Assembly (NCBI RefSeq): GCF_016734765.1
Contig: NZ_JAERQE010000005.1
Location: forward strand, 1 to 64,000
From: Microvirga soli
GTDB lineage: Bacteria; Pseudomonadota; Alphaproteobacteria; Rhizobiales; Beijerinckiaceae
Length of the DNA stretch: 64,000 bases
Direction of reading: 5' to 3'
Part shown: one piece after another, positions 45,537 to 55,408 of the stretch
How the letters are laid out: each line of letters begins with the position of its first letter
Position numbering within the stretch: position 1 is the stretch's first letter
Program-made: the position numbers and the translations under genes
The notes under the pieces: model-generated
What the model saw: only the letters and a program-made list of their open reading frames with translations
Databases searched by the model: none
What the model was told of the DNA's origin: nothing

Positions 45537-47600
45537 ATGACCCTGACGAAGCGTCTGCTCCTTCTGGCCTTGATCTCGGTTCTGCCGGCAATCGTCATTT
45601 GGACCTACACTGAAGTCTCCCTGCGCCGGGCCCGCGAGGCGGAGGTGAACGACCTTGCGATCCGGCAGGCTCAGCTGGTCGGCGCGGAAATCGAGAGAAT
45701 TTTCGATGGTGTCCAGGGCCTTCTGCTCGCCATCGACGAGACGCAGTCCATCCGAAACTTCGACACGGCCGTCTGCAGCCCCTACCTGAAGGCCATTCAG
45801 GAGAAGGTGCCTTACATCCTGTCCTTCGTGGCCATGGACATCAGCGGGCACATCCGCTGCCGGCCGACCGGCACCGTCGACACCCAGCACTATTATGCGG
45901 ACAGGCCCTATTTCCATAACGCCCTGGGAGAAAAGGGGTTTGTCGTCGGCGAGTACACACCCGTCTTCGAGGAAGGCGCATTGGGGCGGCACCCGGTGTT
46001 GCCCCTCGCCCTGCCGATCTGGAACAACAGGGGCGACGTGGTCGGCGTGCTGGCCGCGGCCCTCGATCTGCGATGGCTCAGCCAGAAGCTGAAGGAGCGC
46101 ACCGTGCCCGAGAACGGCTCGGTCACCGTCGCGGATCGGAACGGGATCGTTCTGGTGCAGGAGCCCCAGCCCGAGCGGTTCCTTGGCAGGCTGCTGCCGC
46201 AGGAATTCCTGGTCCAGGCCAGGGCCGGTGAAGTCATAACGGCTCAAAGCACCATTCCTGATGGAATGAGACGCGTTCTCGCGCACGTGCCGCTGCAACT
46301 TCCGCCCAGGGACATCTACGTCAACGTGGGATTGTCGACAAAAGCCGCCTTCGCCGGCATCAATCAGGCCGCTCGACGCGGCTTCATGCTGATTGCGGCG
46401 GCGCTCATTTTGGCCCTTTCCCTGTCGGCCCTGCTCGGCCGCGCCTTCATCACGAAGCCCTTCGAGATGGTGACGGGCGGCATCCAGGCCTGGCGGCGGG
46501 GCGATTACGGGGCGCGGATTGCGCTGCCGCGGAAGTCCGGCGAGTTCAGTATCCTTGCCAAGGCCTTCAACGACCTCATGGACGATGTGGCCGAGCGCCA
46601 GCAGGCGCTTCAACTGAGCGAGGAACGGGCACGCCTCGCGCTCGAAGCGGGTCATATGGGAACCTGGTGGTACGATCCTGACAAGAATGTCGGCGGAATG
46701 TCCCACCAGGCGTCGTCCATGATCGGCATGTCTCAGGCCGCGACGACGATGAACCCCAAGGCCTGGAGGGATATCCTTCACCCCGAAGACATGGAGCGTG
46801 TGGTCGAGAGGTGGCGGAGCGCCATCCGGAATCGCGGCGACTATGAGGACGAATACCGGATCCGCAACAAGAGCGGGAACATCCGCTGGATCAGCTCCAA
46901 AGGCCGCGTGTTCTTCGATATTCAAAAGCGGCCGGTCTATTTCGTCGGTATTTTCCAGGACATCACCGAGCAGAAGCAGGCGGAGGAGCAGCAGCGCTTC
47001 TTCCTGGATGAGTTGAACCACCGGGTGAAAAACACCCTGGCCACCGTGCAATCCATTGCCTCCCAGACCCTGCGGACGACGGAGTCCTCAGCCCAGTTCA
47101 AGGAAGCCTTCGAGGGCCGCCTGCTGGCCCTGTCCAAGACGCACAATCTGCTGACCCGCAAATCCTGGCGCGAGGCGGAACTGCGCGATGTCGCGGAACA
47201 GGAGCTCGCCCCCTACCGCAAGGCCGGCGACGCGCGGGTTGTGCTGGACGGCCCCGATGTCAGGCTCCCGGCCCGCTACGCCATCAATCTCGGCCTTGTC
47301 CTTCACGAGCTGGTGACGAACGCCGCCAAGTACGGCGCGCTCTCCACCAATGCAGGCCATCTCGAAGTGGCGTGGTCGGTGATCGAAAGCGACGATCGCG
47401 CGAAGCAGCTCCGCATTCACTGGTCTGAAAGCGGCGGGCCGCCCGTCGCGCCGCCCAAGCGCCAGGGCTTCGGCTCGCGCCTCATCCGCCGCAGCATCGA
47501 GGGCGAGCTTGGAGGCTACATGGTGCTGAACTTCGCCGAAAGCGGTGTCGCCTACGACATTTCCGTTCCGCTGAGCCCTCCGGCTAGCGCAGCAGCATAG
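45537..47600 (+). CDS. sensor histidine kinase, HWE family
   Basis: 687-residue membrane kinase. An N-terminal helix (about 7-28) and a second one (about 282-305) flank a periplasmic Cache-type sensor (about 30-280). Then come HAMP (about 305-360), a PAS domain (about 370-485) ending in the PAC segment GIFQDITEQKQAEE, and a HWE kinase core with the phospho-acceptor His495 in ELNHRVKNTLATV and the N-box LVLHELVTNAAKYGAL. HWE kinases are typical of alphaproteobacteria. No response regulator gene lies alongside, and the signal is unknown. The stop overlaps that of the convergent aldehyde dehydrogenase gene by 17 nt. Confidence 0.9.
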   Translation: MTLTKRLLLLALISVLPAIVIWTYTEVSLRRAREAEVNDLAIRQAQLVGAEIERIFDGVQGLLLAIDETQSIRNFDTAVCSPYLKAIQEKVPYILSFVAMDISGHIRCRPTGTVDTQHYYADRPYFHNALGEKGFVVGEYTPVFEEGALGRHPVLPLALPIWNNRGDVVGVLAAALDLRWLSQKLKERTVPENGSVTVADRNGIVLVQEPQPERFLGRLLPQEFLVQARAGEVITAQSTIPDGMRRVLAHVPLQLPPRDIYVNVGLSTKAAFAGINQAARRGFMLIAAALILALSLSALLGRAFITKPFEMVTGGIQAWRRGDYGARIALPRKSGEFSILAKAFNDLMDDVAERQQALQLSEERARLALEAGHMGTWWYDPDKNVGGMSHQASSMIGMSQAATTMNPKAWRDILHPEDMERVVERWRSAIRNRGDYEDEYRIRNKSGNIRWISSKGRVFFDIQKRPVYFVGIFQDITEQKQAEEQQRFFLDELNHRVKNTLATVQSIASQTLRTTESSAQFKEAFEGRLLALSKTHNLLTRKSWREAELRDVAEQELAPYRKAGDARVVLDGPDVRLPARYAINLGLVLHELVTNAAKYGALSTNAGHLEVAWSVIESDDRAKQLRIHWSESGGPPVAPPKRQGFGSRLIRRSIEGELGGYMVLNFAESGVAYDISVPLSPPASAAA

Positions 47601-49041
47601 ACAGCAGGCGATTCATGCGGCCACCATAGGGAGCCTGCGTCATGCCAGCCCCATTGAAGCGCGCCTGCCGGAACACGGATCGGGCATGGCTGAAAGTGTG
47701 GAAGCCCGCCTCGCCGTGATAGGCTCCCATGCCGCTCGCTCCCACCCCGCCGAAGGGCAATTCCTCCTGCACGCAATGCAGCAGCGTGTCGTTGATCGCG
47801 ACGCCGCCGGATTGTGTCCGCGCGAGGATGTCCTCGGTAGCCGTCTTGTCATGGCTGAACAGGTACAGCGCCAAGGGGTGCGCACGAGCACCGATGAAGC
47901 GGCACGCCTCTTCGACATCGTCATAGGCGAGAACGGGAAGGATGGGGCCGAAGATCTCCTCCTGCATCGCTTGCGCATTGTCTGACACATCGGTCAGCAC
48001 GACAGGCGCCAGCTTGCGCTGCGCTGCATCCAGCGCCTCGTTGCCCGGATTGATCTCGTGCACCTGTGCGCCACGCTCGCGTGCATCGTCGATCAGGTGG
48101 CGAAGGCGCGCATAATGCCGTTCGCTGATGATCGCCGTGTAATCGGGATTGGCCGCAAGGGTCGGATAGAGCTTCGAGACGGCATCCTTGTAGGCTGCGA
48201 CGAATGCTTGTTCCTTGTCGCGCGGCACGAGCACGTAGTCCGGCGCGATGCAGGTCTGGCCCGCATTGAACAGCTTGCCGACAGCGATCCGCTCAGCGGC
48301 CTTTTCGACCGGATAGTCGGATGCGATCAGCGCAGGCGATTTCCCTCCCAGCTCCAGCGTCACAGGCGTAAGATTGTCGGCTGCCGCCTGCATGACCTGG
48401 CGCCCGACCGGGGTTGAGCCGGTGAAGAGCAGGTGATCGAACGGGAGATGCGTAAATGCCTTCGCAACATCCGGGCCGCCCTGCACCACGGTGACTTCGG
48501 TCGGGTCGAAGACCTCCGCGATAACCGTCTCCAAGAGCGCGGAGGTCAGTGGGGTGATCTCGGAAGGCTTGATCATCACCCTGTTGCCCGCCGCCAGTGC
48601 TCCCGCGAGCGGCGAGAGCGCGAGCTGGACCGGATAGTTCCAAGGGCTTACGATCCCCACGACGCCGAGCGGCTGGTAGAGGATGCGCCCGGAGCCGGGC
48701 TGGAACATCCACTGGATCGGCCGCCGCCGAGGCTTCATCCATCGGCGAAAGTTTTTGCGCGCATGACGCAGGCTCGCGATCACGGGATAGATATCGGCAA
48801 GCTTCGACTCGTGCGGCGAGCGATGCCCGAAATCGGCCGCGATGGCCGTCGCGAATTCGTCGGCATGGCGTACGAGCGCCTCGGCGAGCGCGCCGAGAGC
48901 CTCGGCGCGCCGCTCGGGCGACAGGCCCCCCTGCTCCATCCAGGCACGCTTCTGGGCATTGTAACAACCCTGCAGCCGGTCTTTGACCGGATTGGGAACG
49001 GCGTCATGCACGGGTCGAAGGCTCCTCTCGGTCCAGGCCAT
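47584..49041 (-). CDS. aldehyde dehydrogenase (coniferyl-aldehyde type)
   Basis: 485-residue NAD(P)-dependent aldehyde dehydrogenase. The Rossmann region SPWNYPVQLALSPLAGALAA, catalytic Glu230 in LELGGKSPA and nucleophile Cys264 in NAGQTCIAPDY are intact. The N-terminal RRLRWMKPRRR-like segment (RRWMKPRRRPIQWMF), the lack of the extended N-terminus, and the hydrophobic C-terminus fit the group that includes coniferyl aldehyde dehydrogenase (CalB), which oxidises coniferaldehyde to ferulate; fatty aldehydes are possible too. It is divergent from the peptide-transporter ATPase gene and overlaps the kinase gene's 3' end. Confidence 0.85.
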   Translation of the reverse strand: MAWTERSLRPVHDAVPNPVKDRLQGCYNAQKRAWMEQGGLSPERRAEALGALAEALVRHADEFATAIAADFGHRSPHESKLADIYPVIASLRHARKNFRRWMKPRRRPIQWMFQPGSGRILYQPLGVVGIVSPWNYPVQLALSPLAGALAAGNRVMIKPSEITPLTSALLETVIAEVFDPTEVTVVQGGPDVAKAFTHLPFDHLLFTGSTPVGRQVMQAAADNLTPVTLELGGKSPALIASDYPVEKAAERIAVGKLFNAGQTCIAPDYVLVPRDKEQAFVAAYKDAVSKLYPTLAANPDYTAIISERHYARLRHLIDDARERGAQVHEINPGNEALDAAQRKLAPVVLTDVSDNAQAMQEEIFGPILPVLAYDDVEEACRFIGARAHPLALYLFSHDKTATEDILARTQSGGVAINDTLLHCVQEELPFGGVGASGMGAYHGEAGFHTFSHARSVFRQARFNGAGMTQAPYGGRMNRLLSMLLR

Positions 49042-49100
49042 GATATGGCGGAGGAAACATCATTCTCAACACGGCATCGGCCGGAATGGATTGACGGGGC

Positions 49101-50762
49101 GTGCGGGATCGCAAGGATGAGCCCTCGGACCCGTCCCGCAGGAGAACGACACTGAACAGCCCCGCCCCCGTGCTGTCGATTGAGAATCTCTCCATCGGCC
49201 TTCCCGCCCTGGCCGATCGCCAGCACGCGATCAGGAACCTGTCGCTCTCCATCAATCCGGGCGAGACCCTCTGCGTGGTGGGCGAATCCGGCTCCGGCAA
49301 GTCCATGACCGCCATGGCGACCATTGGCTTGCTGCCGGGCGGCGTCGAAGTCCTGTCGGGCACGATCAAGCTGGGCGGGCGCGATCTTCTCGCCCTCAAC
49401 GAGACCGGCTGGTGCGATGTTCGCGGCCGCGAGGTCGGCACGGTGTTTCAGGAGCCGATGACCTCACTCAACCCAGTGATGCGGGTGGCGGACCAGATTT
49501 CGGAGACTTTCCGCGCTCATGGGCTGCTCACGCCCGCCGAGCGGGACAGGCGCGTGCTCGATCTCCTCAAGGAGGTGCATCTGCCCCATCCTGAGCTGAT
49601 CGCCAAAGCCTATCCGCACGAACTCTCCGGCGGCCAGCGCCAGCGGGTGATGATCGCAATGGCCCTGGCGCTCGAGCCGAAGCTCCTCATCGCCGACGAG
49701 CCGACCACGGCTCTCGATGTGACCACTCAGGCCCAGGTGCTGAAGCTCATCGACAACCTGCGCCGCAAGATGGGCACGGCGGTGCTGTTCATCACTCACG
49801 ATTTCGGCGTGGTGGCCGAGATCGCCGACCGGGTTGCGGTGCTGCAGCAGGGCGAACTCGTCGAGGAAGGACCTGTCGAAGAGGTGCTCACCCGCCCGAA
49901 GCACCCCTATACCAAGCGCCTCCTGGCAGCAGTGCCCTCGCTGACGCCCCCGCCCCCCAAGCTGTTGGCTGGCGAGCCGATAGCCCTGAAGGTTCACGAC
50001 CTCACCAAGACCTATGGCGGCCGCGGCTTCTTCCGCAAAAGCCGCGAGGTTCAGGCCGCCGACGCGGTGAGCTTCGACATCCGCCGCGGCGAGACGCTCG
50101 GGCTCGTGGGCGAATCCGGCTCAGGAAAATCGACGGTCGGGCGCTGCGTGCTGCGCCTGATCGAGCCCGACGGCGGCGCCATCACCATCGGGGATCTCCC
50201 CTTCGGCGCTCTGTCGCAGCGCGATCTGCGGCCCCACCGACGCAAGATCCAGATGGTGTTTCAGGATCCCTTCGCATCCCTGAACCCGCGCCGCACGGTC
50301 GGCCGCATCATCGCCGAAGGCCCGGTCACGCAGGGAACGGACCCAGCCAAGGCTCTCGACGACGCGCGCATCCTGCTGGAGAAGGTCGGGCTCCCGTCCC
50401 AGGCTATCGACCGTTACCCGCACGAGTTCTCCGGCGGCCAGCGCCAGCGCATCGGCATCGCCCGTGCGATCGCCATGAGGCCGGATGTGCTGGTGGCGGA
50501 CGAGGCCGTCTCGGCCCTCGATGTCTCCGTGCAGGCGGAGATCCTGAAGCTTCTGAAAGGTCTTCAGGAGGAGTTCGGCCTTGCCATTCTGTTCATCACC
50601 CACGACCTGAGGGTTGCCGCACAGATCTGCGACCGCGTGGCAGTCATGCAAAAAGGGCGGATTGTGGAAATGGCCGAAACCGCGCAACTGTTTGCGTATC
50701 CGCGGGACGCCTATACCCGCCAGCTCCTGGCCGCCGTGCCGGGCATGCAAACAATGATCTAG
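49101..50762 (+). CDS. fused peptide-type ABC transporter ATPase (DppD-DppF)
   Basis: 553-residue protein with two complete ABC domains, each of the oligopeptide class: Walker [10 protein letters not shown] and GESGSGKST, signatures [15 protein letters not shown] and [15 protein letters not shown], and the class-specific [11 protein letters not shown] and [11 protein letters not shown] ends. It powers uptake through the DppB/DppC permeases at 55409-57195. The start is unsettled: GTG at 49101 is the first in frame, but CTG at 49152 has AGGAG seven bases ahead and begins nearer the conserved domain. It precedes an aldehyde dehydrogenase gene. Confidence 0.9.
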   Translation: MRDRKDEPSDPSRRRTTLNSPAPVLSIENLSIGLPALADRQHAIRNLSLSINPGETLCVVGESGSGKSMTAMATIGLLPGGVEVLSGTIKLGGRDLLALNETGWCDVRGREVGTVFQEPMTSLNPVMRVADQISETFRAHGLLTPAERDRRVLDLLKEVHLPHPELIAKAYPHELSGGQRQRVMIAMALALEPKLLIADEPTTALDVTTQAQVLKLIDNLRRKMGTAVLFITHDFGVVAEIADRVAVLQQGELVEEGPVEEVLTRPKHPYTKRLLAAVPSLTPPPPKLLAGEPIALKVHDLTKTYGGRGFFRKSREVQAADAVSFDIRRGETLGLVGESGSGKSTVGRCVLRLIEPDGGAITIGDLPFGALSQRDLRPHRRKIQMVFQDPFASLNPRRTVGRIIAEGPVTQGTDPAKALDDARILLEKVGLPSQAIDRYPHEFSGGQRQRIGIARAIAMRPDVLVADEAVSALDVSVQAEILKLLKGLQEEFGLAILFITHDLRVAAQICDRVAVMQKGRIVEMAETAQLFAYPRDAYTRQLLAAVPGMQTMI

Positions 50763-50775
50763 GGAGATGACATCC

Positions 50776-52248
50776 GTGAACGATCAGGTCAGCGCGTCGG
50801 TCGCGCCCAACATGGTGTTCCAGAATTTCATCGGCGGGCGCGACTGCCCCGCCTCCGACGGCATGGCACTGGATGTGTTTTCGCCCGTCGACGGCACGCT
50901 GTTCGCCCGCATCGCCTCTGGCACATCTCAGGACATCGACGAGGCCGTAAAGGCCGCCCGCATGGCGTTCGAAGGTGCATGGGGCAAGCTGACGGCGACC
51001 GAGCGCGGGCGCCTGCTCATGAAGCTCGCAACCGCCGTAGAGGCGCACGCGGATGAACTCGCGCTTCTGGAAAGCCGCGACAACGGCAAGCCCCTGCGCC
51101 AGTCCCGCGCCGATGCGATTGCGCTCGCCCGCTACTTCGAATTCTACGGCAGTGCCGCCGACAAGCTGCACGGTGACGTGATCCCGTACCTCAACACGCA
51201 TTTCATCGGCGTCGAGCGGGTGCCGCACGGGGTTACCGGGCATATCGTGCCCTGGAACTACCCGATGCAGATTTTTGGACGCTCGGTAGGTGCGGCGCTG
51301 GCCGCCGGCAACGCGACAGTGGTGAAGCCCGCTGAGGACGCGTCGCTGACGATCCTGCGCGTCTCGGCGCTCGCCCGCGAGGTCGGTTTCCCCGATGGCG
51401 CGCTCAATGTTGTGACGGGCCTTGGCCGCACGGCAGGCGCAGCGCTCGCCGGTCATCCCGGCATCGATTTCCTGTCCTTCACCGGCAGCCCCGAAACCGG
51501 CACGGCCGTTCAGGTTGCAGCGGCGCAGAACCACGTGGGCGTGACCCTCGAGCTCGGCGGCAAGTCGGCCCAGGTAGTGTTCGACGATGCGGACTTGGAG
51601 CGGGCTTTGCCCACGCTGGTCAACGCGATCATTCAGAACGGCGGCCAGACCTGTTCGGCCGGCAGCCGCCTACTGATCCAGCGCGGCATTTTCCAGGATG
51701 TGGTCGATGCGGTGTCCAAGCGTTTCAGGGCCTTGCGCGCCGGTCACCCGGAGCACGAGCCTGATCTCGGACCTATGATCAATCAGGCGCAGCAGCGCCG
51801 CGTCCTCAATTACCTGGAACGCGGCCGCAACGAGGGGCTTGCCATCGTCGGTGAGGGCGTGGTGGCGCTCGACGCTCCTCCCGGCGGCTATTACGTGGCG
51901 CCCACCTTCCTCGCTCCGGTTCCGCACGAGAGTATCCTGACACAGGAAGAGGTCTTCGGGCCGGTGCTGGTGGCAACGCCCTTCGACGACGAGGCGGACG
52001 CCATCCAGCTTGCGAACGGCACGCAATATGGCTTGGCGGCCGGTGTCTGGAGCCGGGACGCAATGCGCTCCACACGCGTGGCCCGCTCCATGCGCGCGGG
52101 CCAAGTTTTCGTGAACTGCTACGGCGCCGGCGGCGGCATCGAGCTGCCCTTCGGCGGCTTCGGCCGCTCGGGCCACGGTCGCGAGAAGGGCTTCGAGGGC
52201 TTGATCGAGTTCACCACGACCAAGACTCTCGTCATCGCGCACGGATAA
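50776..52248 (+). CDS. aldehyde dehydrogenase family protein
   Basis: 490-residue NAD-dependent aldehyde dehydrogenase. Catalytic Glu (about 259, LELGGKS) and Cys (about 293, NGGQTCSAGS) are present, with IVPWNYPMQI for cofactor binding and GGFGRSGHGREKG near the end. It belongs to the broad betaine-aldehyde/gamma-aminobutyraldehyde group; the substrate is not clear. GTG at 50776 is chosen because GGGAG is nine bases ahead; ATG at 50767 touches that site directly. It lies between the transporter ATPase and a short-chain dehydrogenase gene (30-nt gap), and probably oxidises a product of the imported compound. Confidence 0.85.
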   Translation: MNDQVSASVAPNMVFQNFIGGRDCPASDGMALDVFSPVDGTLFARIASGTSQDIDEAVKAARMAFEGAWGKLTATERGRLLMKLATAVEAHADELALLESRDNGKPLRQSRADAIALARYFEFYGSAADKLHGDVIPYLNTHFIGVERVPHGVTGHIVPWNYPMQIFGRSVGAALAAGNATVVKPAEDASLTILRVSALAREVGFPDGALNVVTGLGRTAGAALAGHPGIDFLSFTGSPETGTAVQVAAAQNHVGVTLELGGKSAQVVFDDADLERALPTLVNAIIQNGGQTCSAGSRLLIQRGIFQDVVDAVSKRFRALRAGHPEHEPDLGPMINQAQQRRVLNYLERGRNEGLAIVGEGVVALDAPPGGYYVAPTFLAPVPHESILTQEEVFGPVLVATPFDDEADAIQLANGTQYGLAAGVWSRDAMRSTRVARSMRAGQVFVNCYGAGGGIELPFGGFGRSGHGREKGFEGLIEFTTTKTLVIAHG

Positions 52249-52278
52249 TCAACACGTCTCACATCAGGGGAAGAACGC

Positions 52279-53028
52279 ATGAATCGCCTTGAAGGCAAGG
52301 TGGCGCTGGTCACGGGCGCCGGGTCAGGTTTTGGCTTTGGCATCGCGGAGACATTTGCCCGCGAAGGCGCCAAGGTCGCCATCATCGACATCAACGAATC
52401 GGCAGCCAAGAGCGCGGCGGAGAAGATCGGCTCTTCCGCAATCGGAGTGGCCGCCGACGTGTCGAAGGCCGCTGACGTGAACGCTGCAGTCGAGAAGACC
52501 GTGGCGGCTTTCGGCAAGCTTGACATCGTGGTCAACAATGCGGGCATCAGCCACCGCAACCGCCCGATGCTGGAGGTGGAGGAAGACGAGTTCGACCGTG
52601 TCTTTGCAGTGAACGTGAAGTCGATCTATCTCTTCGCCAAGGCGGCCGTTCCGCTGATGCAGAACCAGGGCGGCGGCGCGATCATCAATGTGGGCTCCAC
52701 CGCTGGCCTGCGCCCACGCCCCGGCCTCACCTGGTACAACAGCACCAAGGGTGCCGTGCACACCATGACCAAGTCCATGGCCGTGGAACTCGCGCCCAGC
52801 CGGATCCGCGTCTGCGCCCTTGCCCCCGTGGCCGGAGAAACGCCCCTGCTCGCCACCTTCATGGGCGAGGACACGCCCCAGAAGCGGGAGCAATTCGTCA
52901 ACTCCATCCCGCTCGGCCGCTTCTCGACCCCGCAGGACATCGCCAACGCGGCGCTCTACCTCGCCTCGGATGAGGCAAGCATGATCACCGGCGTGGTGCT
53001 GGAGGTCGATGGCGGGCGGTGCATCTAG
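52279..53028 (+). CDS. short-chain dehydrogenase/reductase
   Basis: 249-residue classical SDR. TGAGSGFGFGIAETF (about 12-26) is the nucleotide-binding motif, NNAGISHRNRP carries the NNAG, Ser is near 139 in VGSTAGLRP, and Tyr/Lys are in WYNSTKGAV near 153/157. It probably oxidises an alcohol or reduces a ketone with NAD(P). Acidic Asp in IIDINES after beta-2 favours NAD over NADP. ATG at 52279 has AGGGGAAGAA upstream. It follows the aldehyde dehydrogenase gene, so alcohol-to-aldehyde-to-acid oxidation is a reasonable guess. Confidence 0.85.
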   Translation: MNRLEGKVALVTGAGSGFGFGIAETFAREGAKVAIIDINESAAKSAAEKIGSSAIGVAADVSKAADVNAAVEKTVAAFGKLDIVVNNAGISHRNRPMLEVEEDEFDRVFAVNVKSIYLFAKAAVPLMQNQGGGAIINVGSTAGLRPRPGLTWYNSTKGAVHTMTKSMAVELAPSRIRVCALAPVAGETPLLATFMGEDTPQKREQFVNSIPLGRFSTPQDIANAALYLASDEASMITGVVLEVDGGRCI

Positions 53029-53040
53029 AAAATCCCTGAT

Positions 53041-53127
53041 GTCATTACCGGTCTTGTGCCGGTGATCTCGATTAGGAAGGCGTAGTGTTCTTCACATCGG
53101 GACGGCCGGGACAAGCCCGGCCATGAC
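53041..53127. repeat. bipartite palindromic repeat, subtype A
   Basis: Begins GTCATTACCGGTC and ends GGCCATGACA. The left hairpin (CCGG...CCGG) and right hairpin (GGCCGGGACAAGCCCGGCC) are separated by a variable middle. Its left part is nearly identical to the repeat at 57220-57307. Confidence 0.8.
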
Positions 53128-53136
53128 ATCAGAGGG

Positions 53137-53235
53137 TGTCATTCCCGGCCGGCGCGCAGCGGAGGGGAAGGGAATCCATGGCGCTGAGCGTGCGGGTGGA
53201 TCCCCTCCCCGGCCTGCGGCCGCCGGGAATGACAC
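53137..53235. repeat. bipartite palindromic repeat, subtype B
   Basis: Begins TGTCATTCCCGGCCG and ends CCGGGAATGACA, so the two ends are inverted copies of about 13 bases. The middle holds two G/C-rich hairpin arms. It follows directly on the previous repeat, filling the gap between the SDR and DUF2218 genes. Confidence 0.8.
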
Positions 53236-53247
53236 GAGCACCATCCA

Positions 53248-53535
53248 TCACCCTTTCGACCACTCGAACGGTAGCGGCGCCTCCCGGAACGCGAACCGGT
53301 CGAGGTGCGAAGCGACGACGCCCTTCATCCGCTGAAGCGTCTCGTCGTCCTTTGCCTCCACCTTCACCGTGAGTGCCTCGGAATCCGCCGTCATGGTGGC
53401 AACGGCAGCTGGAAAGCGAACGATACCCTCGTTCTCAGAGAGTTGGACATCCAGCTTGTGGCTCCAGTGCTTGCAGAGCTGCTGGAGGTATTTTGCGCCA
53501 TTCTCAGTCGGCACCCGGGCCGTCTCGAAAGCCAT
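53248..53535 (-). CDS. DUF2218 domain protein
   Basis: 95-residue protein. It starts MAFETARVPTENGAKYLQQL, then CKHWSHKLDVQ with the conserved HxxHK-like pattern, and ends VVASHLDRFAFREAPLPFEW, a hallmark of DUF2218. Function is unknown; family members are often found beside siderophore or iron-linked genes in other genomes, which is not the case here. ATG at 53535 is about eight bases after AAAGG. It lies on the strand opposite to the transport module. Confidence 0.82.
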   Translation of the reverse strand: MAFETARVPTENGAKYLQQLCKHWSHKLDVQLSENEGIVRFPAAVATMTADSEALTVKVEAKDDETLQRMKGVVASHLDRFAFREAPLPFEWSKG

Positions 53536-53729
53536 CTCAAAGCCTTTCCTTGCCGCCAAAGCCGTTCAGGGGGCCGGCTCTGCGCATCATTCGACAAGGG
53601 TGCTTAAGCCTGCGCTAGGTGGAAGTTAAGTGAACAATCCGTCATGACGGTCTTCCATCCAGCGCCATCCTGCGTAAGCTGACGTCATCGCGACCTGTCG
53701 CAGCCCATACCGGATGGAGTTCAAGCCTG

Positions 53730-55211
53730 ATGACGAAGCGCCTCCTGACTGCCGCCCTTCTCCTTTCCGTCAGCGCCCTTCCGGCCTTTGCGGCCAAGAC
53801 ATCCCTGGTAGTAGGCATGCCCATCGAGCCGCCGGGCCTCGATCCGACGATTGCGGCCCCCGTGGCCATCCGCGAGGTGACCTGGGCCAATCTCTACGAA
53901 GGCCTCGTGCGCATTGACCGCGCCGGCAAGGTTCAACCCCTGCTGGCAAAAAGCTGGGAGGTCGCGCCCGACGGCCTGACCTATACCTTCCGCCTGCAGG
54001 AGGGCGTAAAGTTCCACGACGGCTCAGCCTTCGATTCAGCGGATGTGAAGTTCGCGTTCGACCGCGCCCGCGACCCGAAGTCGACCAACGCGCAGAAGCA
54101 GATCTTCGCGCCTATCGCGTCCATCGAGACGCCTGATCCCGCAACTGTCGTGATCAAGCTGAAGGAAACCTCGGGCAACTTCCTCTACTATCTCGGCTGG
54201 GGCGACGCGGTGATCGTGGCGCCGGAGACGGCCGCCAGCAATGCGGCCAATCCTGTCGGCACCGGGCCGTTCAAGTTCAAGTCCTGGACCCGCGGCGACC
54301 GGGTGGAACTGGCGAAAAATCCCGATTACTGGCAGAAGGACAAGGTGAAGCTGGAGAGCGTCACCTTCCGCTTCATCAGTGATGCGCAGGCGCAGGTGGC
54401 GGCCCTCAAAGCGGGTGACGTGGACGCGTTCCCGAACCTTGGCGCGCCGGAGCTCTTCGCCGAGTTCCAGAAAGATGCCCGCTTCAAGGCGGTGGCCGGC
54501 AACACGGAGGGCGAGACCGTTGCGGGCCTTAACAGCGCCAAGAAGCCTTTCGACGACGTTCGCGTGCGCCGCGCGCTCATGCATGCAGTCGACCGCAAGG
54601 CGCTGATCGAAGGCGCCTATTCCGGCTTCGGCCAGCCCATCGGCAGCTTCTTCTCCCCCAACAATCCTGCCTTCGTGGATACCACGAACGTCATTCCCTA
54701 CGATGTGGAGAAGGCAAAGGCGCTTCTGAAGGAAGCGGGCTACGGCAACGGCCTGTCCATCACCATCAAGTCGCCCCAGATGGCTTATGCCAGCCGCTCG
54801 GCAGAACTGCTCTCGGCCATGATGGCGGAAGTTGGCGTGGACCTGAAGATCATCCCCACCGAGTTCCCGGCCAAGTGGATCGAGGAGGTGTTCAAGAACA
54901 AGGATTACGACGTCACCATCGTGTCCCATACTGAGCCGCTCGACATCGATATCTTCGCCCGCGACAGCTACTACTTCAACTACAAGAACGAGAAGTTCAA
55001 GGCTCTGGTGGCGGAAGCGGCCAAGACCACGGACGAGAAAGCGCGCTTCGCGAAATACGCGGAAGCGCAGAGGATTCTCGCCGAGGACGTGCCTGCCCTC
55101 TTCCTGTTCCAGCTGCCGAAGCTCGGCGTATGGAACGCGAAGGTGCAGGGTCTGTGGGAGAACTCGCCGATTCCGTCGAACGATGTGACGGAAGTATCGT
55201 GGAGCGAGTGA
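53730..55211 (+). CDS. ABC transporter substrate-binding protein, family 5
   Basis: 493-residue periplasmic binding protein of the DppA/OppA class. The signal peptide (MTKRLLTAALLLSVSALPAFA) is cleaved near residue 21. The mature part has the family features PIEPPGLDPTIAAPVAIREV, LLAKSWEVAPDGLTYTFRL, and VEKAKALLKEAGYGNG. It captures ligand for the permeases that follow. Peptides, opines, glutathione or other amides are all possible ligands for the class. It is separated from the permeases by a palindromic repeat, which may lower downstream expression relative to the binding protein. Confidence 0.92.
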   Translation: MTKRLLTAALLLSVSALPAFAAKTSLVVGMPIEPPGLDPTIAAPVAIREVTWANLYEGLVRIDRAGKVQPLLAKSWEVAPDGLTYTFRLQEGVKFHDGSAFDSADVKFAFDRARDPKSTNAQKQIFAPIASIETPDPATVVIKLKETSGNFLYYLGWGDAVIVAPETAASNAANPVGTGPFKFKSWTRGDRVELAKNPDYWQKDKVKLESVTFRFISDAQAQVAALKAGDVDAFPNLGAPELFAEFQKDARFKAVAGNTEGETVAGLNSAKKPFDDVRVRRALMHAVDRKALIEGAYSGFGQPIGSFFSPNNPAFVDTTNVIPYDVEKAKALLKEAGYGNGLSITIKSPQMAYASRSAELLSAMMAEVGVDLKIIPTEFPAKWIEEVFKNKDYDVTIVSHTEPLDIDIFARDSYYFNYKNEKFKALVAEAAKTTDEKARFAKYAEAQRILAEDVPALFLFQLPKLGVWNAKVQGLWENSPIPSNDVTEVSWSE

Positions 55212-55251
55212 GACAGGCATATGGTCTCACGCCGCTTCCTTTGACACGCCC

Positions 55252-55332
55252 GTCATCCCCGGACTTGTTCCGGGGATCCACGTCTTAACACCGCTCAAAG
55301 ACGTGGATGGCCAAGGCAAGCTCGGCCATGAC
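55252..55332. repeat. bipartite palindromic repeat, subtype C
   Basis: Begins GTCATCCCCGGACTTG and ends TCGGCCATGAC. The left hairpin is CCCCGGA...TCCGGGG; inner arms ATCCACGTCTT and AAGACGTGGAT pair across the centre. An in-frame ATG at 55307 lies inside it and is not used as a start for the permease. Confidence 0.85.
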
Positions 55333-55408
55333 GGAAAGGTTTCACCTGTTCACCCCTATCACTTCCCTTCCGCAAAATGGGATGAGTGAAAGAGCGGATT
55401 CTAAACTC

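Noticed and set aside
55307-55408. Longer DppB-type permease starting at 55307
   Set aside because: The start codon lies inside a palindromic repeat and the added 34 residues are not like permease N-termini.
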